This document shows positions 28,486 through 39,430 of a stretch of 64,000 nt of DNA, piece by piece. The notes below the pieces were generated by a model. The model did not search any database. It was not told the DNA's origin and saw only the letters and a program-made list of their open reading frames with translations. This DNA comes from Symsagittifera roscoffensis (Eukaryota; Xenacoelomorpha; Acoela; Convolutidae): positions 99,811,705 to 99,875,704 of the forward strand of contig NC_087062.1 of the NCBI RefSeq assembly GCF_963678635.1, in the 5' to 3' direction. Positions within the stretch are counted from its first letter, which is position 1. Each line of letters begins with the position of its first letter. The position numbers were made by a program, and so were the translations under genes.

Positions 28486-29381
28486 TGTGCCAGTCGGTCA
28501 TATCTGGAATTTTGACCTTGAGGGACACGATAATGCGTAATTTTGGAGTGAAGTTTTAATTTTCAAAATTTCGAATGGAGCCAGTCATGCTCAGTTTTCT
28601 CGCACCAACTGAAAACACAAAGTGAAAAATCAGAACAACCGATTTACAATCGCGGGAAAGTACTTGAATAAAACAGCGAGAAACTGATATTCGCAATTTC
28701 CCGATACAAAATAAGACACGAGTAGAGCTGTCTTATCCTGAAAAAGGAGGAGAATTAATCAAAAGAAGAGAGAACAACTATTCGAAACGAACCAGAGTGA
28801 GCCTTCAATGGAAAGGTGCACAGCTTGAGTGTCCCAATGGTTCATACAAAAACTCCAATTCTAGAGTCAGAACTTAATTTTGTTATCAAAACTGATCAGT
28901 ATGAAACTTACATAGTTATATTATCTAATTCTCGAGTTGCTTATCAATTCAATTACTCCCTGTGCTTGAGTGCATCAACATGTGAGTCCCTAATTTAATT
29001 TTCTCGAGTGTGTTTTATGATTGTTATGTTGAGATAAGGCGAGTTTTAGGTTGATCCATCTGAAATGGATCAAAGTTCCACTGTCCAATACAAAGTAACT
29101 TAACGGATTGTTCCGACCCTGTTTTTAACGGCGTTCGTGTATTTTGGGTATTTTGGGACCTAAGTATGGGGACGTTCTTATTTTCTAGAGTGGGGGGATA
29201 TTTTGCTAGTAGCCTTTAAGCTGTAACGGGTTCTAGTCTCATGTCGCAAGCGAGCCGAATTGGCTCCGACCATTCTTGAGGTAGAAAAACACAAGAGATA
29301 GTGTCCCTGACTCTTGAGCCAATGGTTATAGGGCCTATTTTTCTTAAGCCTCATATGTGACCGAAGTAGGCGACTGTTACA
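28486..29381 (+). repeat. 3' LTR of copy B
   Basis: 896 bp, TGTGCCAG...CGACTGTTACA. It retains the block deleted from the 5' LTR (GTCCCTAATTTAATTTTCTCGAGTG onward). The polyadenylation-signal position reads AATACA. It is followed by the target duplication AAC (29382-29384). Confidence 0.93.
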
Positions 29382-30051
29382 AACGCAAACCGGCTATCCT
29401 CGCTAGAATTAAAAAGAACCCGCCTCAATTCGTTTCACTTTCAACTCTGGATTACCTCGGAATACCGAATCTCAAAAATTTTTAAGTTACATCACTTAAT
29501 ATCTCACTTGTTAGTTGCTCACAAGGACTAAAAACGGAGAGCACATCCGCCCGTAACATTGATTAAGGTAAGTACTCATCTGCGGATTACACACAGGTAT
29601 CTTCTGATATATAGTCTTCTCAGCCTCTTTCAATCAGCTCCTTCTGTAGACCTCCAATTCGTCATTCGAGAAAGGATGTATCATACATGTCCTTTTCCCA
29701 GTGTTATCCAGCCTCGATATGAACAAGTTGACGTGAACGTTTGAAATTAGCGTCTCTGGTAGTTATTTCCAGTAGTTTATGGCTGCTATATCCAGCCATA
29801 TGTGACTCGAAATTTCATTCAATTCATTAAACAAATAACCATGCAGCCTGCAATCTGACTTAAATCATCTCTGGGATTGGTGCGCCGCTATTCAAATGAG
29901 ATTTAACTTTGACAAGTGCTCATCGGTGTGCTTCAAATCATCAAGTTGCGGACTTTTTTACATGGGTAGCGACGAACCAAATTATTCGACAACCGAAAAA
30001 GACTTAGGAATCATGTTAAAAAGTTCATTGAATTGGAAAGACCATAGTAGT
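29382..30051 (+). pseudogene. LINE (non-LTR retrotransposon) remnant between copies B and C
   Basis: Left part: KPAILARIKKNPPQFVSL, like the segment between endonuclease and RT of CR1/Jockey-type LINEs. Right part (29850-30051): RMRFNFDKCS preceded by a DLNHLWDW-like stretch, then EKDLGIMLKSSLNWKDHSS, the typical RT region downstream of the YADD motif. Intervening RT sequence is missing or unreadable. At 30051 the frame is cut by copy C and resumes at 54649 after one AGT, reading HSSYATSKAMKFVSC in frame. So this LINE was the insertion target. Confidence 0.65.
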
Positions 30052-31119
30052 TGTGCCAGTCGGTCATATTTGGAAGTTTAACCTTGAGTTGAACGTTTAA
30101 CCTTGATTTTTGGGGACAAAAGTAATTTTTCAAAATTTCGAATTGAGCCTATCGTGCTCGAATTTCTCGCGACAACTAAAAATACGAGAAAAAGTCAGAC
30201 AGAAGATTTGAGTGATAATTGCGGGAAAGTTGGAAGAAAACACGAGAGTAAAATTGCTATTCGCAATTTTACCAGAATTATGCGATACGAGTAGAGCTAT
30301 CTTGTTCCCGATAGGAAGTCTAGAATTCAAGAAGAGCGATAGTTAAGAACGATCAATTGGACCATAGTGACACTTGAGTGGAAAGGTGGACAGCTGAAAC
30401 TGCCCAATGAATCAGAAAGAAAAATCTATTCTGTCCAATAAAAACTAACGTTATGCTTGAGTTCCGACCCTTTTTTAAATGGCGTTCGTGTGATTCAGGT
30501 ATTTTGAGACCTGACCATTGGAGCGTTCCTATTTCTAGAGTGAGGGTATTTTGGTAGTAGCCTTTAAGCTGTATTTAAGCTGTATTACGGTTTGTAGTCT
30601 CATGTGGCAAGCGAACCGAATAGGATCCAATCGCATGAGGTAGAAAAGCACAAGGGATAGTGTTTCTGTTTCGTGAGCCAATAGTTATAGGGCCTTTTTC
30701 TGTTTGTCTCGGTGGCCAGTCAATAAGCAGGATGGTTCCAGAGCAGAAAGGGTCCAAAAGCAGAAAAATATATATATATATCAATTTTTACAAACTAATC
30801 GGAAAATTAAGTTTGAGAATTGTCAAAATTATCAATGAAACGAATATTTTATGCACAATTTGATTAAATTAATTAAGATTTTTAAAACAAAAATTCAAAC
30901 AAAAAACTTAATGAAAAAATTCATTTCATGCTTAATTCATTCATTTTCTTGGTATTTTTCACGATTCTAATAATTGTTTTAACAACTAGCCCGTATAAAT
31001 CAACTTAAGTTAAAGTTTTTCTGTTTTTCAGCTCTTGGACCCAGTTTGCTCTTAGATCATTCTGCTTATTGCTCCGCCTCCATTTGCATCAAATGTGACT
31101 TAAGTAGGCGACTGTTACA
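30052..31119 (+). repeat. 5' LTR of copy C (with insertion)
   Basis: 1068 bp, TGTGCCAGTCGG...ACTGTTACA. It is longer than its 862-bp partner because of a 376-bp insertion at 30707-31082. It contains AATAAA at 30437-30442. Confidence 0.9.
30703..31086. mobile_element. 376-bp inverted-repeat DNA element (MITE) with TTTG target duplication
   Basis: The element (30707-31082) is absent from the other LTRs. Its ends are imperfect inverted repeats of about 60 bp: left CAATAAGCAGGATGG and GGGTCCAAAAGCAG face right CTGCTTATTG and CTCTTGGACCC. The interior is AT-rich with a (TA)n run and no frame. It is flanked by TTTG at 30703-30706 and 31083-31086; removing it with one TTTG restores the sequence seen in the 3' LTR. 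The superfamily is not assigned. Confidence 0.8.
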
Positions 31120-31130
31120 TAGTGTTTTAA

Positions 31131-31145
31131 TGGCGCTCCTGGGTG
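31131..31145 (+). promoter_or_regulatory. Putative primer-binding site of copy C
   Basis: TGGCGCTCCTGGGTG, identical to copy B and again 11 bases after the LTR end. Confidence 0.6.
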
Positions 31146-32081
31146 TTTGTACAAAATCAAGACTACGATATCAAACCCACCTGACGCAGCTCCGGGCTAC
31201 ATGCCCACAGTAGAGTACCGGTCGTACGGTTCAACAGGAACGTGTCCAACTTCTGGTTGCACCGTGATAGATTTTTAAGAACTCGAGAAAACTTCCCGGT
31301 GCGCTTTCCGAAACGAAGCCTAGCTAACCGAGTAAGGGGGTCATAAAAAAGACAGTGGCTTTGGTTTTCAGATTAGGTGGATCAAACCTTTATATTAATT
31401 AAAATAGTATTTTCATACTGTTTTCACTAATATCGATCGCCGACCGTCTCGATCAAATCAGCAACGTTAAACAGGTGCCCGAGTTGCGGGCGTTGAAAGT
31501 GTTTTCGGATAGCCTTGCAAATTCAGAGGATCACTGGGAGACATTGGAACAGGTGACCAGGCAAATGGCCAACTGGTTCTCAGGACTGGGAACAGGAGAC
31601 ACGCGACTGGGAAGAGTCTACCAGTAGCGTGATCAGAGCAGTACAGCAGTGAGAAAAGATCTGTGTGGTCAAACGGGTATCGTTAAAATCCACTTTATAC
31701 TTTAGGAGATAAGTGTAAAAGTGAATAAGCGGGTCCCCACAGTTTTGAGGGAACGTTTTTGATTGAGCAGAACCTGGAAACAAGTTCAACGGACTTTCTC
31801 TTGAGAGGTTTAGCACCCATCGCGCTTAGGGTATTTTTTGGCGTAAGTGGGGGGCTAGATAGGGACAAGTTTAGAAGGGAGGCTGGTTAAGATATAGGTT
31901 GGTGGTTGGAAATTGTGAAAAAGTGCTTCCTTACAGTAACTATACAATTGATATCGTCGATTTAGTTACATTAGGTAGACTAGATTCAGGAACGATCTTC
32001 TTTCAGACTCAGGACAAGAGTTGGAACGCGAAGGTACCTGGTAGTAAACTCGAGTTGATGTAGATAACTTGGCCGGATCGT

Positions 32082-32101
32082 GGGGGGGGGGGGGGGGGGG
32101 G
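32082..32101 (+). repeat. Poly-G run of 20
   Basis: An uninterrupted G20 in the copy C leader; copy B has AGGGGGG at the equivalent place (about 8892). It could fold as a G-quadruplex on the sense strand. Confidence 0.95.
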
Positions 32102-32459
32102 ATCGGAAATAGATAATTTTTGGAACCCAACAGGCGAACGCCCCATAACAACGTTAATAGGGGCTAGAAAAATCGCTCGCCAGTCAGGTACCAGACATTT
32201 TTTTTCAAAAGACGGCCCTTGTCGCCTTTTCATTTTGGGTACATTGATTTTTTTTGTTTTTATTGTTTTTTTTAGCTGGCTTTTATTGTTTTCGGTTTTC
32301 ATTTTTTTACGCAGTATTGGTGCATCTGCAACCACATGAAGGCTTAAAAACAAGTTGTATTTCGACTTGCATTGGGTTCAAGAAAGAAAGGGAATTTCAG
32401 GGAAACTCAATGAAATTTAATTAACAGAATCGGGTTTTGGGTAACTTTTTACACGAATT

Positions 32460-33215
32460 CTAGAGGTGGTACCGGTATAGCGGATTGATCATCCCAACAC
32501 TCGAGTTGAGGTACGGGGAAAATCTTCACATTGGTCCGGAAGTGGTACTGGGATAGTGGATAAAGTGTCCAAACACTTGAGCTACGGTATTGGAAGAGGT
32601 TACAAGAGTCTTTGTGGCAGTTCTGGGATAGCAATATTAAGGGTCCCATCACTTGAGTCCTGGAATAGCAATTTATGGGTCCCAACACTTTAGCGAAGGG
32701 TCCCAACACTTTGGTGAAGGGCCCAACACTTTAGAGAAGGGTTCCAACGTTTTGGTGAAGGGTCCCAACACTTTGTCGAAGGGTCTCAACACTTTAGCGA
32801 AGGGTCCCAACACTTTATCGAGGGGTACCAACAATTTAGCGAAGGGCCCAACACAAGCGAAGGGTCCCAACACTTGGTCGAAGGGTCCCAACACTTTGTC
32901 GAAGGGTCTTAACACTTTATCGAAGGGTTCCAACACTTTTTCGAAGGATTCCAACACTTTAGAGAAGGGTCCCATCACTTTTTCGAAGGGTTCCAACACT
33001 TTTTCGAAGGCTTCCAACGTTTTGGTGAAGGGTCCCAACACTTTGATGAAGGGTCCCAACACTTTGGTGAAGGGCCCCTACGCTCTAGCGAAGGGACGCA
33101 ACGTTTTGGCGAAGGGTCTCAACCTTTGAGCGAAGGGTCCCAACTAATGGGCTAAGGGTCCCAAAACTTGAGCTAAGGGCCCTAACATTTCGGCGAAGGG
33201 TCAAGACACTTGATT
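32460..33215 (+). repeat. 21-bp minisatellite in copy C leader
   Basis: Regular units of GAAGGGTCCCAACACTTTGGC type, 21 bp, from about 32686 to 33130, with degenerate longer units on the left (from about 32460) and tail units to 33215. As 21 is a multiple of three, a KGPNTLS-repeat frame of about 158 codons stays open on +, and a matching one on -; neither resembles a protein. It occupies the position of the unrelated 14-bp array in copy B. Confidence 0.9.
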
Positions 33216-33425
33216 CAAGGTTTCTAAAATACTAGGGAAGGAAATAAGGATTAACAAACTGATATTCAGACTGTAAAATAGTGTTGACCTGTAATTGTTT
33301 CAATTAGTTTTAAGAACATTTGAGGTTTTTTTAACATTTTGATTGGTTTTTTAAAAAACAGAACTTGTACATATTAGAATTGTAGACAAAAGAAAATTGT
33401 AGATAAAAATAGTGAAAAAACAAGA

Positions 33426-35700
33426 GTGTCGTTACCGGAAAGGAAAGGGGTAGGACTTAAGCAAAACCAACAGTCGACTCAACGGAAACAAACACCCACA
33501 ATCCCGAGAGTAATAAGAAAAAACTTCTCAGTTAACATTGTTAACAAAAGAAGCAACAAAGAGCAAACGACTGGAGAAAATCTTATTGATCAGAAGACTG
33601 TAGCCGTCAAAGAAACCGATCTTGAGACGCCAGAGCAATGCATAGATGGAATGAAACGGAATACAACGGAGTAGACACCTATGCAGAATGTAACAAAAAC
33701 AATAGAGTTCTCACCAAAAGCCAATGGGAACAAAATCACCAAAAATACACCAGAAACAAAAAAGACTACTCAAAAACGAAGATAACATCGTTCACGGAAA
33801 AATTGGCAGTGATGGTTGGAATGAAATCGAGAGAAAAAGAGGAGGTAACAACAGTGACTAAAAAAAGCAAAAATTTTGGTGCGATTTCCGCGATAAAAAT
33901 CACAGAGGGAACAGCGGGTCACCAAAATGAGCGAGCGATAGAGTCAAAAGTACCTTCAGTTGAGCTGGGGTCTTGATGACAAAGTTGGAACAGATAAACA
34001 AAAAGCTAAAATGCGGTGAGGAAGTGAAGAAGGAATTGCGACATAACAAGAGTGAATACCTATATAACTACTTTGCCCTGGCGATGGCCACTGAAGAGAA
34101 GCTACAACAGATGGCGGACAAAAAGGATACAACAGATAAGGAGCGAGAGAAAGATATCAAGAAAGATATGGAGGAAATGAAGAAACGCTATGATGCTGTG
34201 AATGACACATTGTGGAATTTAGAATATGTAGAATGGACCCAAAGAGAAGAGACCAAGCCGAAAGTTCTTGGGCCGTACAATCGAAGTTGGATGCACTCTT
34301 GAGAAACTCTATTGCTCAGGAGAAAACAGTAGCAGATAAAGCAGAAAAACAACCTGGAACAAGGGTCGATTTTGTGGAACTATAACGCAAGAAACAAGAG
34401 TCTACACCATTACCCCGGATTGACAAAAACATAAGGCCAGGGATGACCAAACGAGTTACGAGAGTGGGAGCCTGGAACACGACGAGGATATCAAGGGATT
34501 CAAGTGCACACACCAGAATAACACCTCATGCCATGACATAGGCAAGTACTTGGGAAATGATAAACAGGACACTTGAAGCGCTCGCCACAAGAAATACGGA
34601 CTCAAGTGACAAAGGAGGAAGTAAATCCAGAGAGACCCTCAAGAAACCGAAAGAATTCAAAGAAGATTCAGATGGTTGCATAGACGCCTGGGTTGAGGTA
34701 ATGAGACTGAATCTTGAGCAAGACAACCTGAATGATGAAAGACAGGCTTCCACAGAAATATTAAGCAATCTGGAGGGCACGGCATTAAAGTGTTTGGTAG
34801 CCAAGAAGGAAGAGGAACGTGATACTGCAGACAAAACTTTTGAAAATTATGTTGAATCGATTTGAATCATGAATGAAGGGACATCAAGCAATGATGAGAT
34901 TTGAGAAAAAGAGACAGTGAGACGATGAATCAATTGATCGATTTCGGGATGATCTTGAGAGCTTGAAAAGAAGGAGGGATCCAGAGGAATCGACGAATAG
35001 GAGATACTTTAGCATCGCTTCAAAGTTTATTGATGGGGTGAAAAGCAACGACTTGAGAACGATGATAGCAACATACTATACGCTATCGAAAGATAATGCA
35101 CCAACCCCGGAGGAGATGAGACAGAAGTCCAGAGAGTATATGTTTATGAAACCGAAGAAGTACTCATTTTCGGAAAGCAGAAACATGCAAGGGGGAAGCC
35201 AACAACAAAGGTCCACATGGTACAAGTCTAGAGATGATATGGACAAACGGAGGTCATGTTCGAATTGGGGCTCGGCTGATCAACACGTAGCGGATTGCAC
35301 CACTTACAAACAGGGCATGAAAAGCTTGAGATATGCGCCTGATGAAGAAGACATGAGTCACATGGAAGAACACAAGTTTTACAGTGGCTTGATCTTCAAA
35401 ATTACCGCGAGGTGTTTTTTCTGCAATTAAGAGAGCAACATCAGGATGGACTGTCCCCTGTTTTGGGAAGCAGTGAAGAATCAGAGTCACCCAAGACACA
35501 AATTGGCACCTGCTGCAGTGCAAGACACCAGGAACCGACAAGCTGAGAATGACCTGCAGACCAAGGAGCCGACGAGTGGTGAAATAATGGCGAAGACTGT
35601 AAAGGCCAAGACCGAAGTTAAAGATGCCGGCGGGGGGAGGCGATACAAGGAGTTCACTCGAGATAAATTACGAGAAAGCAGCTGCAGAGGCCATCAATAA
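33426..35700 (+). pseudogene. gag: Copy C gag, decayed
   Basis: Pieces in several phases match copy B Gag: NFSVNIVNKRS, LETPEQCIDG, EKLQQMADKKDTTD, then the capsid core (34557-35200) with EFKEDSDGCIDAWVEVMRL and EERDTADKTFE. The zinc knuckle region follows in the same phase as the capsid (34963-35430). The first knuckle has Trp for its second Cys (CSNWGSAD), and the second is interrupted by TAA in CFFCN*E. Stops lie at 33672, 33974, 34300 and 34863 among others. Confidence 0.85.
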
Positions 35701-37412
35701 AAAGAACCAATACTTGGCGACCAGAGAAAATGAGCAAAGGCTGGAACAAGAAATAGAAAGACAAAAGAGGAATGAGACACTCTCGATCACGAGACCAGAA
35801 CCATAGACCCGAGACAACCTAACAGGCAGGAGTAATTGCAACACCTTGAAAATGGTGACCAGGAAACCCTTTAGTATCACGAAGATTGGGGCGAGAATCA
35901 TGTCAATAATCACGGTGGGCGGCCATGAAGTAACGAGGAACCTGTGTGAACTGAGTGGCAAATCACTAATGCGCATTGATGTGTATGCTGACTACTTACG
36001 AACCATAAGCCCACAAACCCCTTCTCAGGGCATTAATCACGAGCAAGAGCACTCAGGGCATTAATCAAGAGCACTCAGGGCATTAATCACGAGAGGCGGT
36101 GGTAAATCGATTAGGATAGACAGCAGGTACCCCGAAGCCTTTGGTCTACATGAGGTCATGTTGAACATAGATAGAATCAACATCTACTCAAAAACATTGA
36201 TAACGTGTGACAAAAATCTAGCCGGTCAGATCTATTTAGGTCGAGACGAACTCAAGGTGAGATCGATTGGGCACTGCGCCATGCTGGAAGGAGATGCCAT
36301 TCATCTAGGACCGGAAGCAGACGTATCTGCACATGTCGCGGACATAAACGGAAGGAAAACCCAACTACGAGGATTGTTGCACACAGGTGCTGGCTTGAGT
36401 GTAGTACCAATTGAAACATGGAAAAAGATGGGGTTCGACAAAGATGAACTGATAGATTCACGGATACGGCTGTCAGCGACAAATAAGGGGGCGCGTTGCG
36501 GGTTCAAGGCAGGATACCGATAATAGCTCTCAATCTGGGGGTGAGATTTCTGGTAGTGGAGAATCTAGATGAGTCTGATTAATTCATTTTGGGCAGAGAT
36601 TTCATCAGGAGTTTGGATGCAACGATTGATCGTAACAATGCGATATTCAGGATTCGAAACCCGGAAAGGAAGTACATAATTAAACCGGTAAAATTGATAA
36701 TGGCGAATGAGAATAAAGCGCCAGTTTTCTTGAGTAGAAGGGTGAGGTTGAAAGCGAACGAGTCTGCGATAGTAAATTTGAGAATGAAGAACTACAATGA
36801 ACTAAGTGAAAACAAACAAGTATGTAAAGTAACGAATCCGAATAGTCAAAGTGCTGCTATTTTAGGAAGATCATTCTCAATAACCTAGAGTGGCCTCTGC
36901 GTCAGTATCTTGTTGAATACTCTTGATTTACCAATCACAAGCCAGAGTGGGAGGAAACTTGGATATGCACTGCCCGTGAAAACTAGATATGAAATGACTG
37001 AAAATGTAAAAGAAAATGAAGTTCTTGATTGTCCGACTCACAAGGACAAGATTTGTATCTTGAGCAGATCGAAGAAAGTAAAATATTCATAAAGTCTTGT
37101 GAAGTCACTTAAGTCAGAAACAGAAGATGGACTTTCGAGTTGTTCGAGTTTATCTGAAGACCCACACCAGAGGAATTGGAAGTGGATAAGCCGGTATTAC
37201 CAGAAATTGAACACTTAAGGGGAAAGGTAACAGACGAACAGCTCGAAGCTACCAAGGACGTGATAGATAGTAATCAGGAAGTTTTTTCGAGACATAAAGC
37301 AGACACTGGGTGCTGTAATTTCGTTGAGCATGAAATCGAGGAGCTAGAAGAATCGGCAGTACCGCACTGGGAGGGGGAGGCGTATGACCGCAAACAAATC
37401 GAATGCATGTAG
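35624..37412 (+). pseudogene. pro: Copy C protease region, decayed
   Basis: Matches copy B protease across six interrupted frames. The active-site motif reads LLHTGAGLSVVP: the catalytic Asp codon is replaced by His (36380-36382), so even a restored frame could not be active. GRDFIRS and the long conserved tail (ANENKAPVFLSRRVRLKANES) are present. The segment before RT (PEIEHLRGKVTDEQLEA) is open here, unlike in copy B. A short local duplication of GGGCATTAATCACGAG lies near 36029-36090. Confidence 0.85.
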
Positions 37413-39425
37413 AAAAGAAATAGAGACCTTACTAGAGTATGATATGATAGAACCATCCAAATCACCGTGGGCGTGGTTGAGTAGTGATGGCCAAAAAGAA
37501 AGGAGACCAACTTAAATTTTGTTGTAATTTTCGATATGTGAACTCCGTCACGGTGAAAGATGCCTATCTCATACCTTAAATAGACAAGATTCTATCAAAA
37601 TTGGGAGACGCAAATTTTTTTACAACTCTGAATCTAGGGTCGGCCTTTTAGCAGGTACCACTTAGGAAACAAGACGGACAAAATGGGATTTGCTTGCGAG
37701 CTGGGATTGTTCCAATGAAAAAGGATGCCCTTTGGCCTTTGCAACGCGACAGCCACATTCCAGCGACTGATGGCACAAGCACTGACAAGCGTGACGAAGA
37801 AACATGGCAACGTAGATGACGTCGTGATTGCAACACCTGCCCTGGAGGACCAAATCGAACGACTGGATGAGGTATTCGCACTCATGACGAGGGCTAGGAT
37901 TAAAATGTAAGCCCTCGAAGTGTGAGATTCTGAAGAACTCCTCAAAATACTTGGGAAGGATGGTAGACAAGCGTGGCATCCGACCAGACCCGGACGCGGG
38001 AGAGGCAGAACTTACTTGGAAGTCGCCAAAAACTGAGCACCAGTTGATAAGCTTTTTGGGTTTTGCCAATTACTACAGGTAGTTCATCAAGGGCTACGCG
38101 GACAAAGTATATCCGATGCAACAACTCATGAGGCGTAAGAGCAAGAAATTCACGTGGAATAACGCGGCAGAAAAGTCGTTTCAAAGAATAAAAAAAAGAA
38201 CTGTGTGAAGCACCTGTGCTAGGCATGCCTACAGTAAAGAGAATATACGTACTGCACACTGACGCATCGGTGTTAGCGATCTCTGGCATACTCCATCAAA
38301 AGCAGAAGTGGAACGGGAAGACAGTCTTGAGACCAATAGCCTACGGGTGCAAAGTCTTGAACGACACGGAAATGAAGTACGGGGCACCCAAAGCAAAAAT
38401 GTTCGCGGTTGTCACCTTTGTGGAAAAGTACAAAGTACAGGGCATATCTGAGCAGCGAGTCTTTCAAACTACGCGTCCACAATAGAGCACTCAGTTGGCT
38501 GAAAACGTACCCAATGGATCCGAGCTACATCGAGAGATGGATAGTGTGCTTGGATGATTACAATATGATCGTTCAAGATAGAACGAGGGACAAACACCAA
38601 AATGTCGACAACTTGATTAAGAAAACAAAAATCTGCGAGAAGCAGGAACAAATGGAGGCTGATAGGCCTGAGATAAAAGATGGATGGCTTCTCATTTATA
38701 GATATGGATACGTATGATAGCCTACCGCTCACGAGATGTCTCGACAAGTTAGGCAAAACGATAGAAGACCACCCCGAATTACCGACTGAGCATCAGTAAA
38801 AAGACAATTCTGAAGAGCAAATCCGGGATGCCAATAGAAAAATGCTTAAGAAAAAAATAGTCAGGGAGACGGTTACGACCTGGACGAAGTGGAAATTAGG
38901 AAAGGCGACGTTAGGGCAGGATTTGATGAGATTGCTTGAGAAACTGGCTGATGACAAACCCGTGGCCTCGAACATAGAAAATGACGACCCGGAAGTCACC
39001 ATAAAGAAATGGGAGAAGTCACACGTTATGGGGACTCAAAAAAAGCCGGGGAACCAGAGAACAAGGAGGTGGTGCGAACACTGGTCGAGAAGAACCCGGA
39101 AGACATACTCAAGCGAACAATGCTACGAAGGAAGAAAATATCGTTTAAGGAGGAAGTTGAAGTTCTCGGACTAGAGCAAGAATCCGGGGAATGAACGACA
39201 CCAGAGAGGGATGGTGAACAGGAGAATTTGTCCGGGGAGTCAGAAGAATGGGACGAAGGTTCAGAGGAGAGTGATGATGAGCAAGATAGTCTCTGCATGA
39301 TATCAGCAGAAGAGAAAAGGAGGTACCACGACAGGGAATTGCAGACTGATCCCTTGCCCGGGACATACAACTCGGAGCATCATGACCTGAACGGAGGGGA
39401 GGAGCTAGAGACGATACCAGTATCT
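37413..39425 (+). pseudogene. pol: Copy C reverse transcriptase, RNase H and linker, decayed
   Basis: RT homology runs from 37413 (ETLLEYDMIEPSKSPWAW) through MPFGLCNATATFQRLM (37725 onward). The catalytic motif region lost about five residues just before VDDVV, leaving GNVDDVV. RNase H pieces HTDASVLAISG and AKMFAVV are seen at 38216-38485. The acidic linker WDEGSEESDDEQDS is at 39248-39290. Stops and shifts occur throughout. Confidence 0.85.
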
Positions 39426-39430
39426 GCTTG
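39415..39430 (+). other. Deletion junction: integrase missing in copy C
   Basis: At about 39425 the linker (GGEELETIPV, equal to copy B near 16141) joins directly to the post-integrase tail (LLVEPACEVNERG, equal to copy B near 17660). About 1.5 kb, containing the zinc finger, catalytic core and GPY/F module, is absent. Confidence 0.85.

Larger units (their letters stand above)
7063..29381 (+). mobile_element. Giant Ty3/Gypsy LTR retrotransposon, copy B (complete structure, 22.3 kb)
   Basis: Bounded by LTRs at 7063-7845 and 28486-29381 and by a perfect 3-bp target duplication AAC (7060-7062 and 29382-29384). Order: LTR, PBS, leader, gag, protease, RT, RNase H, integrase, macro-domain tail, inter-ORF region, ORF2, 3' UTR, LTR. 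The domain order RT-RNaseH-IN is that of Ty3/Gypsy. Over the first roughly 340 comparable bases the two LTRs differ at about 11-12 positions, so insertion is not very recent. Coding parts carry about a dozen frame breaks or stops, several in homopolymer runs. Confidence 0.95.
31120..33425 (+). other. Copy C leader
   Basis: Noncoding 2.3 kb, diverged from the copy B leader but sharing several blocks (CTCCGGGCTACATGCCC, CGTCGATTTAGTTACATTAG). It includes a run of 20 G at 32082-32101 and a 21-bp minisatellite adjacent to gag. Confidence 0.65.

Noticed and set aside
7063-29381. Maverick/Polinton or other DNA-virus-like element, because of size and extra domains
   Set aside because: LTRs, a PBS, gag, RT, RNase H and a Ty3/Gypsy domain order are present; no protein-primed polymerase, packaging ATPase or long terminal inverted repeats.
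32653-33129. 158-codon repetitive frame (KGPNTLS units) as a structural protein
   Set aside because: It is a 21-bp tandem repeat whose period keeps the frame open; it is open on the opposite strand too and not conserved in copy B.
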